Shown here piece after piece: positions 18,890-27,401 of a DNA stretch of 63,551 nucleotides. The stretch lies in contig CAYWXV010000019.1 of NCBI GenBank assembly GCA_964462535.1, positions 1 to 63,551 on the forward strand, written 5' to 3'. Origin of the DNA: CAYWXV01 sp964462535 (GTDB lineage: Bacteria; Bacteroidota; Ignavibacteria; OLB7). The stretch's first letter is position 1. Every line of letters starts with the position of its first letter. Both the position numbers and the translations under genes were made by a program. Below the pieces are notes generated by a model that saw nothing but the letters and a program-made list of their open reading frames with translations, was not told the DNA's origin and did no database searches.

Positions 18890-19405
18890 ATGTCAATCGC
18901 AGAGAAACGGGCGCGGGAGCAGTTCACGGAATTCCTTCGTGAGGGGAACTACCGCATTACAGCCGAGCGGTTCGAGGTACTGTCGTGTGTCATGCGACAC
19001 GATCAGCACTTCGACGCAGAGGGACTCTATCTGCGACTCCGCACCGAAGGGAGCAAGGTCTCCCGAGCCACGGTCTACAAGACCCTGTCCCTTCTCCACG
19101 AATGCGGACTCGTGTCGCGATTTCTGTTCGCTCCCGGAAACGTCGCGCAATACGAGAAAACGATTGACCGACCGCGCCACGATCACATGGTCTGCTCCAA
19201 GTGTGGGGAGATCATTGAGTTTCCGAACGGAGCAGTGCGATACCTGGTGAAGCAGATCTGCCAGCATCACGACTTCGAGGAGGCCTACCACACACTTCAG
19301 ATCTTCGGGATCTGCAGCGACTGTCGACGAACTGCACGCCGCTCCTCAACGAACGGAACATCCACACACGCACCAAAGCGAGCTGAGTCCCATGTCACCG
19401 CGTGA
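18890..19405 (+). CDS. fur: Fur family metalloregulator
   Basis: A 171-residue ferric uptake regulator-type repressor. The N-terminal winged helix carries NYRITAERFEVLSCVM and RATVYKTLSLLHECGLV, the DNA-recognition segment. The dimerisation domain carries the metal and zinc ligands HDHMVCSKCGEIIEF and the second pair GICSDC. It is therefore likely to have the structural Cys4 zinc site. The last 25 residues are polar and divergent. feoA overlaps its end by 14 bases and feoB follows, so it probably controls its own ferrous-iron uptake operon. A PerR- or Zur-type specificity cannot be excluded from sequence alone, but the neighbours favour iron. Confidence 0.93.
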   Translation: MSIAEKRAREQFTEFLREGNYRITAERFEVLSCVMRHDQHFDAEGLYLRLRTEGSKVSRATVYKTLSLLHECGLVSRFLFAPGNVAQYEKTIDRPRHDHMVCSKCGEIIEFPNGAVRYLVKQICQHHDFEEAYHTLQIFGICSDCRRTARRSSTNGTSTHAPKRAESHVTA

Positions 19406-19667
19406 TAGAGATCTCACACTGGTCGGAGCACGCAGGAACGACGAGGGCGTGATCGTCGGACTCCCGGACGATCCCCCCCTCCGGTCGCAGTGTATCCGGC
19501 TGGGGCTGGCCCTTGGAACGAGCTTCCTCTGCATCCAAAGACTCCCGGGTGGTACGATCGTCCTGGAGACGGGACGCCAGGAAATCGCCCTTGGTCGAGC
19601 GCTTGCCGAGAGCATTCGCGTCGATATAGGATCACGAACCGCGCCGACGACGGACGGGCGCGTATGA
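19392..19667 (+). CDS. feoA: FeoA domain protein
   Basis: A 91-residue protein with the small SH3-like FeoA fold: a hydrophobic strand IVGLPDDPPLRSQCIRLGL, a LGTSFLCIQRLPGGTIVL turn, and EIALGRALAESIRV at the end. FeoA is a cytosolic partner that modulates the FeoB transporter. The ATG lies inside the end of fur (14-base overlap), and feoB starts 58 bases later. Length is typical for a free-standing FeoA. Confidence 0.88.
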   Translation: MSPRDRDLTLVGARRNDEGVIVGLPDDPPLRSQCIRLGLALGTSFLCIQRLPGGTIVLETGRQEIALGRALAESIRVDIGSRTAPTTDGRV

Positions 19668-19725
19668 CAACCATTGACCGCTGACAACGGATAATCACCT
19701 GCCGATTCCGGCCAAGTTCCTCCAT

Positions 19726-21789
19726 ATGTCGCACGACACACCGGACCCTGACGACATCACGTCGATTCTCCCACACACATCACATCGGCATCACGACAAT
19801 AATGCCTCGTCGTTTCTGGAGACGGGGAAGACGCGTCTGGTGCTGGTGGGGAATCCAAACGTTGGGAAGTCTGTCTTCTTCAATCACCTGACCGGACTCT
19901 ATGTCGATGTCTCGAACTTCCCCGGGACAACGGTCGAGGTAGCTCACGGCGATCACCCTCTCTGGGGCGTCTATGATACACCAGGTATCTACGGTGTCAG
20001 CTCGTTCAACGACGAAGAACGTGTTGCGCGGGACATTATCCTGGAGGCCGATGTCGTCGTCAACGTTGTCGATGCGGCTCACTTGGAGCGCGATCTCTTC
20101 CTGACGCTCCAGCTGATTGACATGGGGAAGAAGATGGTCGTCTGTCTGAACATGATGGACGAGGCGAATGATCGAGGGCTGTCGATTGACGTCGACGAGC
20201 TCTCCAACAGACTCGGAGTGCCGGTACTCCCGACCACTGCGATCCATCGGGTAGGCTTCGATCGACTGGAATCGCATGTCGCCCAGGCCTGTGTTGGCAA
20301 GGGGGATCCGACTCTCCATCGCCGGTTGCATGACATGCTCGATCGCGTGGGCTCACAGGCGGAGGCGCTTCTTGTCCTGGAGGGAGACACGGTCATCGCC
20401 GAACGTCACGCCGTGCCACCCGAGGATGCGCGCGAGGAGATCTACGTCGATCGCCGGAACAGGGTCAATCGGCTGTTGGACAAGGTCGTAACGGCAATCG
20501 AGAAGAAGCGCTCGTTCTCGACAACGCTTGGACGCCTCTCCATATCACCCCTCTTCGGGCTACCGATTCTGGCCGCCGTCCTTTACCTCATCTATTTATT
20601 TGTGGGAGTGCTGGTGGCTGGTGACCTGGTGGGGTTCACTGAAGGGACGCTCGGGAATCGCTACTTCGAACCGTTCGTGAAAGACCGCGTTGCGGCTTGG
20701 ACGGGAGGAGTCGTTACTGTCGGCAAGATTGGCTTCGATGCCGCCGGCGACGAGACGATCGTGAGATCGCGCGCCTTCTCATTCCCGGACGGAACCAACG
20801 CCGATCCACGTCTCTACCGAGAGATGATGGATTTCCGTGAAGGGGGCATAAATCAGCTGGACTATCGATTTACCAATCCGGTAGCCGTTGTTCTGTTCGG
20901 AGAATTCGGTGCGGTGACAATGACAGTCACCTACCTCCTCTTTCTTCTTCTTCCCCTCGTCATTGCCTTCTATGCCTCGCTAGCGTTGCTCGAGGATTCC
21001 GGATACCTGCCACGCCTGGCAACGTTTGTAGACCGGTCGTTGAATGGACTCGGCTTGAACGGAAGAGCGATAATCCCGCTGATCCTCGGGTTTGGATGTG
21101 TGACCATGGCCACCATCACAACACGTCTCCTGGGTAGTGATCGCGAGAAGAGGATCACCACGGCGATCCTCCAGTTTGCAATTCCATGCTCTGCGCAGTT
21201 GGCCGTCATCGCCGCGCTGCTTGCAACGGCCGGGTTGAAGGCAACCCTGATCTATGCCTCGGTGATCGTCACGGTCTTCATCGCAATCGGGACCATTCTG
21301 GATCGCGTTCTTCCAGGGAAATCATCCCCCCTCCTTCTTGACCTCCCCCCCATGCGTCTCCCTCGCCCCCGCAATGTTCTGAACAAGACATGGGTGCGGA
21401 CGATTTCGTTCATGAAGGAAGCAACCCCCTGGTTCTTCATTGGCGCACTTGCTGTATCGATTCTGCAGGTCACTGGTGCTCTGGCGTGGTGGTCAAATTT
21501 CATCCAGCCGATAACCACTGGTTGGTTGAAACTCCCTGCCGAGGCGGCCACAGCCTTCGTCATGGGACTCGTCCGCAGGGATTTCGGAGCCGCCGGACTA
21601 TACGGGATGAACCTCTCCCCAATGCAGATCGTGATCGCTCTCACGACGATCACGCTCTTTGTACCCTGTATAGCCTCGCTGATGGTGATGCTCAAGGAAC
21701 GGGGTCCGCGCGAAGGGATGGCGATATGGGCTGGGAGCTGGGTACTTGCATTCGGCGTTGGCGGTCTTGTGGCCCTGCTGGTGATGTAA
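19726..21789 (+). CDS. feoB: Ferrous iron transporter FeoB
   Basis: A 687-residue inner-membrane Fe2+ importer. The N-terminal GTPase domain shows G1 GNPNVGKS (42-49), the G2 region NFPGTTVEV, G3 DTPG (84-87) and G4 NMMD. A helical spacer follows, and from about residue 280 come two gate regions with the characteristic ILGFGCVTMATITTRL and IPCSAQLAVIAAL segments; the Cys in each gate is present. A His-rich N-terminal tail (TSHRHHDNN) may bind metal. A loop of about 80 residues between the first two membrane segments is somewhat long. Expression is probably controlled by the neighbouring Fur. Confidence 0.96.
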   Translation: MSHDTPDPDDITSILPHTSHRHHDNNASSFLETGKTRLVLVGNPNVGKSVFFNHLTGLYVDVSNFPGTTVEVAHGDHPLWGVYDTPGIYGVSSFNDEERVARDIILEADVVVNVVDAAHLERDLFLTLQLIDMGKKMVVCLNMMDEANDRGLSIDVDELSNRLGVPVLPTTAIHRVGFDRLESHVAQACVGKGDPTLHRRLHDMLDRVGSQAEALLVLEGDTVIAERHAVPPEDAREEIYVDRRNRVNRLLDKVVTAIEKKRSFSTTLGRLSISPLFGLPILAAVLYLIYLFVGVLVAGDLVGFTEGTLGNRYFEPFVKDRVAAWTGGVVTVGKIGFDAAGDETIVRSRAFSFPDGTNADPRLYREMMDFREGGINQLDYRFTNPVAVVLFGEFGAVTMTVTYLLFLLLPLVIAFYASLALLEDSGYLPRLATFVDRSLNGLGLNGRAIIPLILGFGCVTMATITTRLLGSDREKRITTAILQFAIPCSAQLAVIAALLATAGLKATLIYASVIVTVFIAIGTILDRVLPGKSSPLLLDLPPMRLPRPRNVLNKTWVRTISFMKEATPWFFIGALAVSILQVTGALAWWSNFIQPITTGWLKLPAEAATAFVMGLVRRDFGAAGLYGMNLSPMQIVIALTTITLFVPCIASLMVMLKERGPREGMAIWAGSWVLAFGVGGLVALLVM

Positions 21790-21878
21790 CAGGATGGTGG
21801 ACGACCCGGCGCCTTCTGCTCCGGCACGGCAGCGTGCAGCATCGAGCCGAAGTGCGGGGCGAATCTCGAGCAACAACG

Positions 21879-22148
21879 ATGTCTCTCTTCAAACGAAAAC
21901 AACCTGCGCATCCTGAGGGGATTGAACTTCCAATCCTGGATGACGCTGGTATGTCGCTCGAAGAGAAGCTTCGTATGGAGGCGCGGACCTGCGCGACGTG
22001 CGGGTACATGATCAATAACCCAATGACCGACCGCTGCCCGCGCTGCTTCGCCAGCGTCCCCCTGAGCGAACACACCAACTGCGGCGATTGTTCACACCAG
22101 GGGAACTGCGAATTCAAGAAAGCTTTCCCTACAAACGGCGGAGGCTGA
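21879..22148 (+). CDS. Small zinc-ribbon protein linked to feoAB
   Basis: An 89-residue protein too small to assign by name. After a basic N-terminus (MSLFKRKQ) and a short acidic helix it has seven cysteines in pairs: CATC, CPRC, CGDC and a final C five residues on (HQGNC). This fits one complete Cys4 zinc ribbon and a second incomplete or metal-loaded site. It starts 89 bases after feoB on the same strand, the last gene before a convergent hairpin. Cys-rich small proteins follow feoB in several phyla, but this is not the known FeoB-associated Cys-rich membrane protein, since it has no membrane helix. A role in iron handling is inferred from position only. Confidence 0.75.
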   Translation: MSLFKRKQPAHPEGIELPILDDAGMSLEEKLRMEARTCATCGYMINNPMTDRCPRCFASVPLSEHTNCGDCSHQGNCEFKKAFPTNGGG

Positions 22149-22175
22149 GCCGACACCTCGTCGCCCCAGCCTCCG
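22139..22175. terminator. Hairpin between convergent genes
   Basis: GGAGGCTG pairs with CAGCCTCC around a 19-base loop in the 54-base space between the zinc-ribbon gene and the protease gene. There is no T-run, so factor-independent termination is uncertain. Confidence 0.35.
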
Positions 22176-22202
22176 GCACCAACGGTATCCTCGTCCGCGG
22201 GT

Positions 22203-25200
22203 CTATTCCACCACCAGTCGCCCAGTCATCGACGCATCTCCCCCGCTGATTTCCAGCAGGTAAACGCCTGCGGGAAGATCATTGACGTCAACACGTATGT
22301 CTTGACGCCCGGCATCCCAACGACCTAGATCCTGGCTTCTGACGAGCGTACCGGCCATGGTGTAGAGACGGAGTCTAAGGAGCGAGGCACGATCCAGATC
22401 GATTGTCGTGAATGCCGACCCCGCCACGCGTTGAACAGGATTCGGATGAATGGGAAGCCTTGCGCGGAGGGCCTGCGTCGGAACGCTGGAGCTCCCCCCG
22501 GTCAGCACAACTATTCGAGCGATCTGCCTGTCGGCATTGTGCGTGATCACCGTGTCTACGCCCCCCGCGCGGAGGGTAACCTGGTAGGGACCACGCGGAC
22601 TCCGCGGCGGCCCTGTCTGCCTCCATTCCACCAGATAGTGCGTCCTGGTGAATCCATCCGTGTCCGTCGTGTCGAGTGCAACGACGTTTCCATCGATGTC
22701 GCGTATCTCGACGATGACACCTGGAATCGGATTCCCCGCCGAATCGACCGTGACGAAGTGCGTGGTCCATTCCCGCGTCAGCGTCGATGTGGCATCAATC
22801 ATGACGCGGCTCGGATTGAACTGGCAGTCGCGAAGCGTCACATCCGATGTTCCCCGCATGGCGACATCGCTCGCCCCGGTTCCAGTGATCGTCGACCCCA
22901 CAACGAGCACGCCGCTCGCCGAATCGAACGCCATCCCGACGCCCAGGACATCCTCGATATGGATAAACCCAATTCGGAGGCCGCTGAAATCACCACGCCC
23001 GGCAAGGCCATTGCCGTCACTGGCCGAGATGGCCCCACCCGCAATCGTCCCCGATGGATTGAGGAGATGAAGCCCGTCCGACGTTTCGGTCAGCGAACTG
23101 TTCTCCCAATCGATCATCCCGGCAACATCGAGCGTCGCGGTAGACCCTGAGTCGGGGCCGATCAGGCTGTTCCGCATCACCAGATGCCCGTTGGTCGCGA
23201 CACGGACTGCGGCATCGCCGTTGAGGCGGAGAATGGAGTTGTTCAACGTCGCCGTTCCGCCGGTGATGATGGCATCGCCATACTGATCCAGCGCCCGCCC
23301 ATTGTAGTCGTCTCCTGCTCCCAGAGCAACGTCCAGGCTGTCGTAGATGAGTGCGCGCACACTGTACCGAACGGTGTCACTGTTGTCGGTGTCGATAAGG
23401 AGCGCCGTGAGGAGAGCTCCCTGCGTTGCGGTGTCAGGCACCTGTCCGGTAATGAAGATCATCTGCTGATCGAACGTGCCATGGGGCTGGAACGCAGTCG
23501 GTGTCACGGCCAACCCCCAGTTTGCTGGACCGTCCACCTCGACGCGATAGCGATGATTGCTATCGACCTCGACCTTGAAGTCGCCGAAAACGAACTCACC
23601 GGGATTGTAGACCGCCCCGTAGCTGTAGGGCCATGCGATCTCCGGTGGGTCCAACGCCAGCAGGACACGATCGTCGTCATCGCGACGGGTCGATTGCGCC
23701 CTTCGAACGACGATACCGCAATCGTCCGGCACCGGTCCGTAGCAGAAGCGTTCTTTTGGCCCCAGAGCCATGCGCCGACTGACGAGAACCTCTTCCTGGC
23801 GAACAAGCCGGCGCCCCTGGCGCACCTCACGAACGCACACCACCTCGATGTTCTTGTTCGGGTTCCGACCACTTCCACCCGTATTCGTAAAGTAGACCAG
23901 GCGGCGGCACAGGAGCGTGTCGCGACTACTTCTATCTCCGAGGTTTACGCCGTAATAGACTTTGGTGATCTCGATCTTCAACGAGCCACCACCGTCGCCT
24001 GGGGAACGGACGTCTGTACTCGTTGGTGTTGGAATGGTCCTTCCCCGGCCATCCCCAAAGACTGTTGCTCCCGCGTTGTCCCTCCGTACGGTATCGTTCT
24101 TCTCACGCGCCCAGTTCATCGCCTCGATCAAGGATACCTTCCCATCCCCATTGAGATCGGCTGCAGGATCCTTGCAGCACGCGGTCATTGCGCGATGGAA
24201 TGGGGAACCGCTTGGTGTTCCTGTAGTCGGAACACTCGGAGGGGCCGATGTCACCACCGTCCCCTTCAATTTCTTGTACCCACTCTTCCGATCACCTACT
24301 CGCTTTCCGACCAGATCGTTCACCGATGCACCGCTCGAGCAGGCCATCATGACAACGCAGACCTCATTCGGGTTCGCGTCGATGAGCTTGCAGGCGAAGT
24401 CATGCCACGACATCGATTCACTTCCGTTCCCGTCTCCACGACGAAGCCCCATCCCGCTATTGCTTCCGTGACCGACATAGTAGACGTAGAGCTTGTTGCA
24501 CGGAGGCTGTCCCTTCAACGAGTCGATAGCATCACAAACCTCCTGCTTTGTTGCTCCAACCTGGGTCCCGAGGCCGACCGTCCTGATATTTGCCCCGGTA
24601 ACCTGAGGACCGGTAGGGGTCCCGTTCAGACATTCCTTGATGCGCGCAACGTCGTTGATAAGAGCGGTGGAATCCCAGCCTGACTGATTCTGCCCGACCA
24701 CGATCAGTGCCCAGTCATTCGTGTTCGTTGTGGTCACCGGCGAATAGGTGTCCAGATTGGGTGCGGGCTGCGGTTCGGATCCTCGGACCCGGTTCGGGCC
24801 GTACGTTAGTGGAGGACGCTCGACCTCGTCTATGACGGGCCAGCTCTGCGCCTCACGCACTTGCAGCTCCCCGGTCATCGCGTTCACGAAACAGAACGTG
24901 GCACTATGACACCAGAACTGCGATGGTTCGTTGTCGATCCAGAGCAAGTACGACGGTGCTGGCACCTGGACGCTCCAGGACGAGTCCCACGGACGGACAA
25001 CCGTATTCGGCTGGAGAAGGCTGTCGGTAGCGACTCGATTGTGGAGGTAGAGGGCGAGCCGATCGATATTCGGGCGCCCGGTGATGACGTCGCGCTCCAC
25101 AAGAGTGATGGCATCGGAACGACTCAGCAGGCCCGGGACGACGTTCACCGTTCTTTGCTGAACGTTATCAAGCGAATCCATATCCTGAACATTCACCAGG

Positions 25201-25547
25201 GCAGCACGGATCAGATAGTTCCCCGGCGCTGTCGGGTGCCAGCGTCGGCTCGCGTTGATCAACGCCCCTCCGCTTGGATTGGGAGGCATCTGCAGTGCAT
25301 TGACAGTGTCGCTGAAGACGAGCGCTCCCTGCGTGTTTGTTACCCTGAATCCCACGCTGAACGCAGTCGACTGCTGCGGTCCTACGTTGATGACCAGCGC
25401 TCCAACCGGCACCGTATCACGCGTCGAAATCGTTTGCGGAGGATTGGGGATTGCTTCTATCAGCAGATTGAACTGTTGCGCGCGCGCGACGCTCAAGCCA
25501 CTAAATAAGAGAAGGATGATGTAAAGAGTACGAGAGCCTACTCGCAT
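22203..25547 (-). CDS. T9SS-exported caspase/legumain-like cysteine protease
   Basis: A 1114-residue exported protein. The signal peptide ends ARAQ. Residues 25-135 resemble a CARDB adhesion-type domain. Residues about 275-480 form a caspase-hemoglobinase-type domain with catalytic His360 (YVYYVGHGS) and Cys403 (VVMMACSSGA). The linked DLNGDGKVSLIEA loop (464-476) looks like an EF-hand and is common in bacterial C13-like peptidases. The middle carries beta domains and a parallel-beta-helix-like region (about 790-930). Near 940-1020 is a DIDGNVVALDTTDTDG carrier-type domain, and the C-terminus is a T9SS type A sorting domain (HPNPVQ...LPAGVYLLEI). A strong Shine-Dalgarno (GGGAGG) precedes the ATG. 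Gingipains are T9SS-exported caspase-fold proteases, but this one belongs to a different subgroup by motif. Confidence 0.87.
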   Translation of the reverse strand: MRVGSRTLYIILLLFSGLSVARAQQFNLLIEAIPNPPQTISTRDTVPVGALVINVGPQQSTAFSVGFRVTNTQGALVFSDTVNALQMPPNPSGGALINASRRWHPTAPGNYLIRAALVNVQDMDSLDNVQQRTVNVVPGLLSRSDAITLVERDVITGRPNIDRLALYLHNRVATDSLLQPNTVVRPWDSSWSVQVPAPSYLLWIDNEPSQFWCHSATFCFVNAMTGELQVREAQSWPVIDEVERPPLTYGPNRVRGSEPQPAPNLDTYSPVTTTNTNDWALIVVGQNQSGWDSTALINDVARIKECLNGTPTGPQVTGANIRTVGLGTQVGATKQEVCDAIDSLKGQPPCNKLYVYYVGHGSNSGMGLRRGDGNGSESMSWHDFACKLIDANPNEVCVVMMACSSGASVNDLVGKRVGDRKSGYKKLKGTVVTSAPPSVPTTGTPSGSPFHRAMTACCKDPAADLNGDGKVSLIEAMNWAREKNDTVRRDNAGATVFGDGRGRTIPTPTSTDVRSPGDGGGSLKIEITKVYYGVNLGDRSSRDTLLCRRLVYFTNTGGSGRNPNKNIEVVCVREVRQGRRLVRQEEVLVSRRMALGPKERFCYGPVPDDCGIVVRRAQSTRRDDDDRVLLALDPPEIAWPYSYGAVYNPGEFVFGDFKVEVDSNHRYRVEVDGPANWGLAVTPTAFQPHGTFDQQMIFITGQVPDTATQGALLTALLIDTDNSDTVRYSVRALIYDSLDVALGAGDDYNGRALDQYGDAIITGGTATLNNSILRLNGDAAVRVATNGHLVMRNSLIGPDSGSTATLDVAGMIDWENSSLTETSDGLHLLNPSGTIAGGAISASDGNGLAGRGDFSGLRIGFIHIEDVLGVGMAFDSASGVLVVGSTITGTGASDVAMRGTSDVTLRDCQFNPSRVMIDATSTLTREWTTHFVTVDSAGNPIPGVIVEIRDIDGNVVALDTTDTDGFTRTHYLVEWRQTGPPRSPRGPYQVTLRAGGVDTVITHNADRQIARIVVLTGGSSSVPTQALRARLPIHPNPVQRVAGSAFTTIDLDRASLLRLRLYTMAGTLVRSQDLGRWDAGRQDIRVDVNDLPAGVYLLEISGGDASMTGRLVVE

Positions 25548-25648
25548 AATGAACCTCCCTCGATTGAGGATTCAGACGTTGGGTAGAGAGAGAAGAGAGT
25601 CCCGCTCCTGACGGAAGCGGCCGACCGAAGGGGACCTACAGGGGGCAG

Positions 25649-25679
25649 ACAATGTAGGAATGGTGTGATGAAAGGTCAA
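25649..25679 (-). promoter_or_regulatory. Predicted promoter of the caspase-like protease gene
   Basis: On the minus strand, TTG, exactly 20 bases, then TACATTGT; the rest of the 156-base divergent region to recQ follows downstream. The leader would be about 95 bases and ends in a strong GGGAGG ribosome-binding site. Confidence 0.5.
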
Positions 25680-25715
25680 ATGCAATGTGACGAGTGAGAG
25701 GCGGTGGCGACCAAA

Positions 25716-27185
25716 ATGATCGATATGAAGTCAATACAGCACATACTGAAAGAAGTATTCCGACATGATGAATTTCGTGGACGTCAGAAAGAGATCATCG
25801 AGCGCCTGACGACGAGCGTCACCCGCCGCGATCATGTCCTGGCGCTCATGCCGACAGGTGGCGGAAAATCGATCTGTTATCAGATACCGGCTCTCGTATT
25901 CGAGGGCGGAACACTGGTCGTCAGTCCGTTGATTGCGTTGATGCAGGATCAGGTTGATGCACTGCGACGACGCGACATTCCGGCCACCTTCATCAATTCA
26001 ACGATCGGTCGAGACGAACGTGAAGAGCGTTTGAATGGATTCCTGGAGGGGAGATACAAACTTCTCTACGTCACTCCGGAACGATTCCGAAAACCGGAAT
26101 TCGTTGATAAGATCCGGGACGCGAGAATCGATCTGATGGCGGTGGATGAGGCACATTGCATTTCGGAATGGGGACACGATTTCAGACCCGACTACGCTCG
26201 CCTGGGTGAATTCCGCCGTCTAATCGGATCGCCGCTGACGATCGCTCTTACTGCGACTGCGACGCCTGAAGTTCAACGGGACATTCTGGAGAGACTGGAG
26301 CTTGACCCATCCGACACGTTGGTGGTCCATCAGGGAATCGATAGGCCCAATCTTCGTCTGGAAGTCCGCGACATCATGTCCGAACAGGAGAAAGTCGACG
26401 CTATTCTCGAGACTCTCGATCACTATTCAGGTTCATCCATTATCTATTTCGCCCTGATTTCGACGCTCGAACGATTCAGTCAGATGCTGGGAGACCGGGG
26501 ATATCGACATGAGCTCTATCATGGAAAAATGGAGGCGACGGCCCGAAAACGCGCTGGACGCCGTTTTCTTTCCGGGGAGTCATCGCTTGCCCTTGCAACA
26601 AATGCCTTTGGCATGGGAATCGACAAGGCTGATATCCGGTCGATTATCCACGTGGAGGTCCCCTCGTCGATCGAATCGTATTATCAGGAGATTGGAAGAG
26701 CAGGGCGGGATGGTCTGCCGTCTCTTTGCATGCTCCTGTATGATCAGGAAGATCTCGCAATTCAGATGGACTTCGTCCGCTGGTCAAATCCAGGCGCCGG
26801 CTTCTATGCACGCCTCTACGGACTCCTTGCCGGACACGGCGACCACATCAACCAGCTCGGATCAGACACGTTGAGGGAGGAGCTCAATTTCAAGAACCGG
26901 AGAGATTTCCGATTGGAAACCGCGCTCGGAATGCTCGATCGATGGGGCGTCACAGAGGGGACGATCGAGGAGCGCAACCTCAAGTTGATCGACGATCTTC
27001 CTGAGCACTTGCAGGATGAAGAACACTTGGAGGAGAAGCTTCGACGGGACAACATGAAGCTTCTTTCAATGGTGCAGTATGTTCGCGGCGAGGGCTGTCG
27101 GAGAACGGTTGTCAGCGACTACTTCGGTTTTCCCGGAACCGAGCCGTGCGGCAACTGTGACGGATGCGACGGGATGCCGGAGTGA
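25716..27185 (+). CDS. recQ: RecQ-family ATP-dependent DNA helicase (short form)
   Basis: A 489-residue superfamily 2 3'-5' DNA helicase that unwinds recombination and repair intermediates. Motif I is MPTGGGKS, motif II DEAHC, motif III ALTATATPEV, the aromatic-rich loop HCISEWGHDFRPDY, and motif VI QEIGRAGRDG. A zinc-binding subdomain closes it (GCRRTVVSDYFG, then CGNCDGCDG). The HRDC and most of the winged-helix RQC domain of long RecQ proteins are absent. A GTG at 25704 would add four residues; I prefer the ATG at 25716. The stop codon overlaps the start of a possible small gene (GTGA). Role in repair is inferred from family. Confidence 0.93.
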   Translation: MIDMKSIQHILKEVFRHDEFRGRQKEIIERLTTSVTRRDHVLALMPTGGGKSICYQIPALVFEGGTLVVSPLIALMQDQVDALRRRDIPATFINSTIGRDEREERLNGFLEGRYKLLYVTPERFRKPEFVDKIRDARIDLMAVDEAHCISEWGHDFRPDYARLGEFRRLIGSPLTIALTATATPEVQRDILERLELDPSDTLVVHQGIDRPNLRLEVRDIMSEQEKVDAILETLDHYSGSSIIYFALISTLERFSQMLGDRGYRHELYHGKMEATARKRAGRRFLSGESSLALATNAFGMGIDKADIRSIIHVEVPSSIESYYQEIGRAGRDGLPSLCMLLYDQEDLAIQMDFVRWSNPGAGFYARLYGLLAGHGDHINQLGSDTLREELNFKNRRDFRLETALGMLDRWGVTEGTIEERNLKLIDDLPEHLQDEEHLEEKLRRDNMKLLSMVQYVRGEGCRRTVVSDYFGFPGTEPCGNCDGCDGMPE

Positions 27186-27337
27186 TACGCGATATCGATG
27201 GTTCTCTCCCTGTTCTCACGAAGAATGGCCTGCGGCGTTTGAAACATCGGGGAGAGTGGCACTTAACCTGCAAGGGCCCTCGGTACGACTGCAGACAACT
27301 CGTTCCTTATGATATGACCGGGGCGAACCGAGAATAG
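27182..27337 (+). CDS. Possible small protein translationally coupled to recQ
   Basis: A 51-codon frame starting with GTG inside the recQ stop (GTGA overlap) and ending at TAG 27337. It reads with two Cys (CKGPRYDC), several aromatic residues and a positive charge bias. No homologue is known to me, and no ribosome site of its own is visible, so coupling would be needed. It may be random sequence. Confidence 0.3.
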   Translation: MIRDIDGSLPVLTKNGLRRLKHRGEWHLTCKGPRYDCRQLVPYDMTGANRE

Positions 27338-27401
27338 GATCCAGATACCTACTGCGGAAAACGACTATCAGCAGATACATCCTACTAATCAGCTACATAC
27401 C

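Noticed and set aside
18597..19250. Plus-strand 217-codon frame overlapping fur
   Set aside because: Overlaps fur in another frame; Arg/Ser/Pro-rich product without domain.
21390..21878. Open frame upstream of the zinc-ribbon start
   Set aside because: It lies inside feoB in another frame; the Cys-rich product begins at the ATG at 21879.
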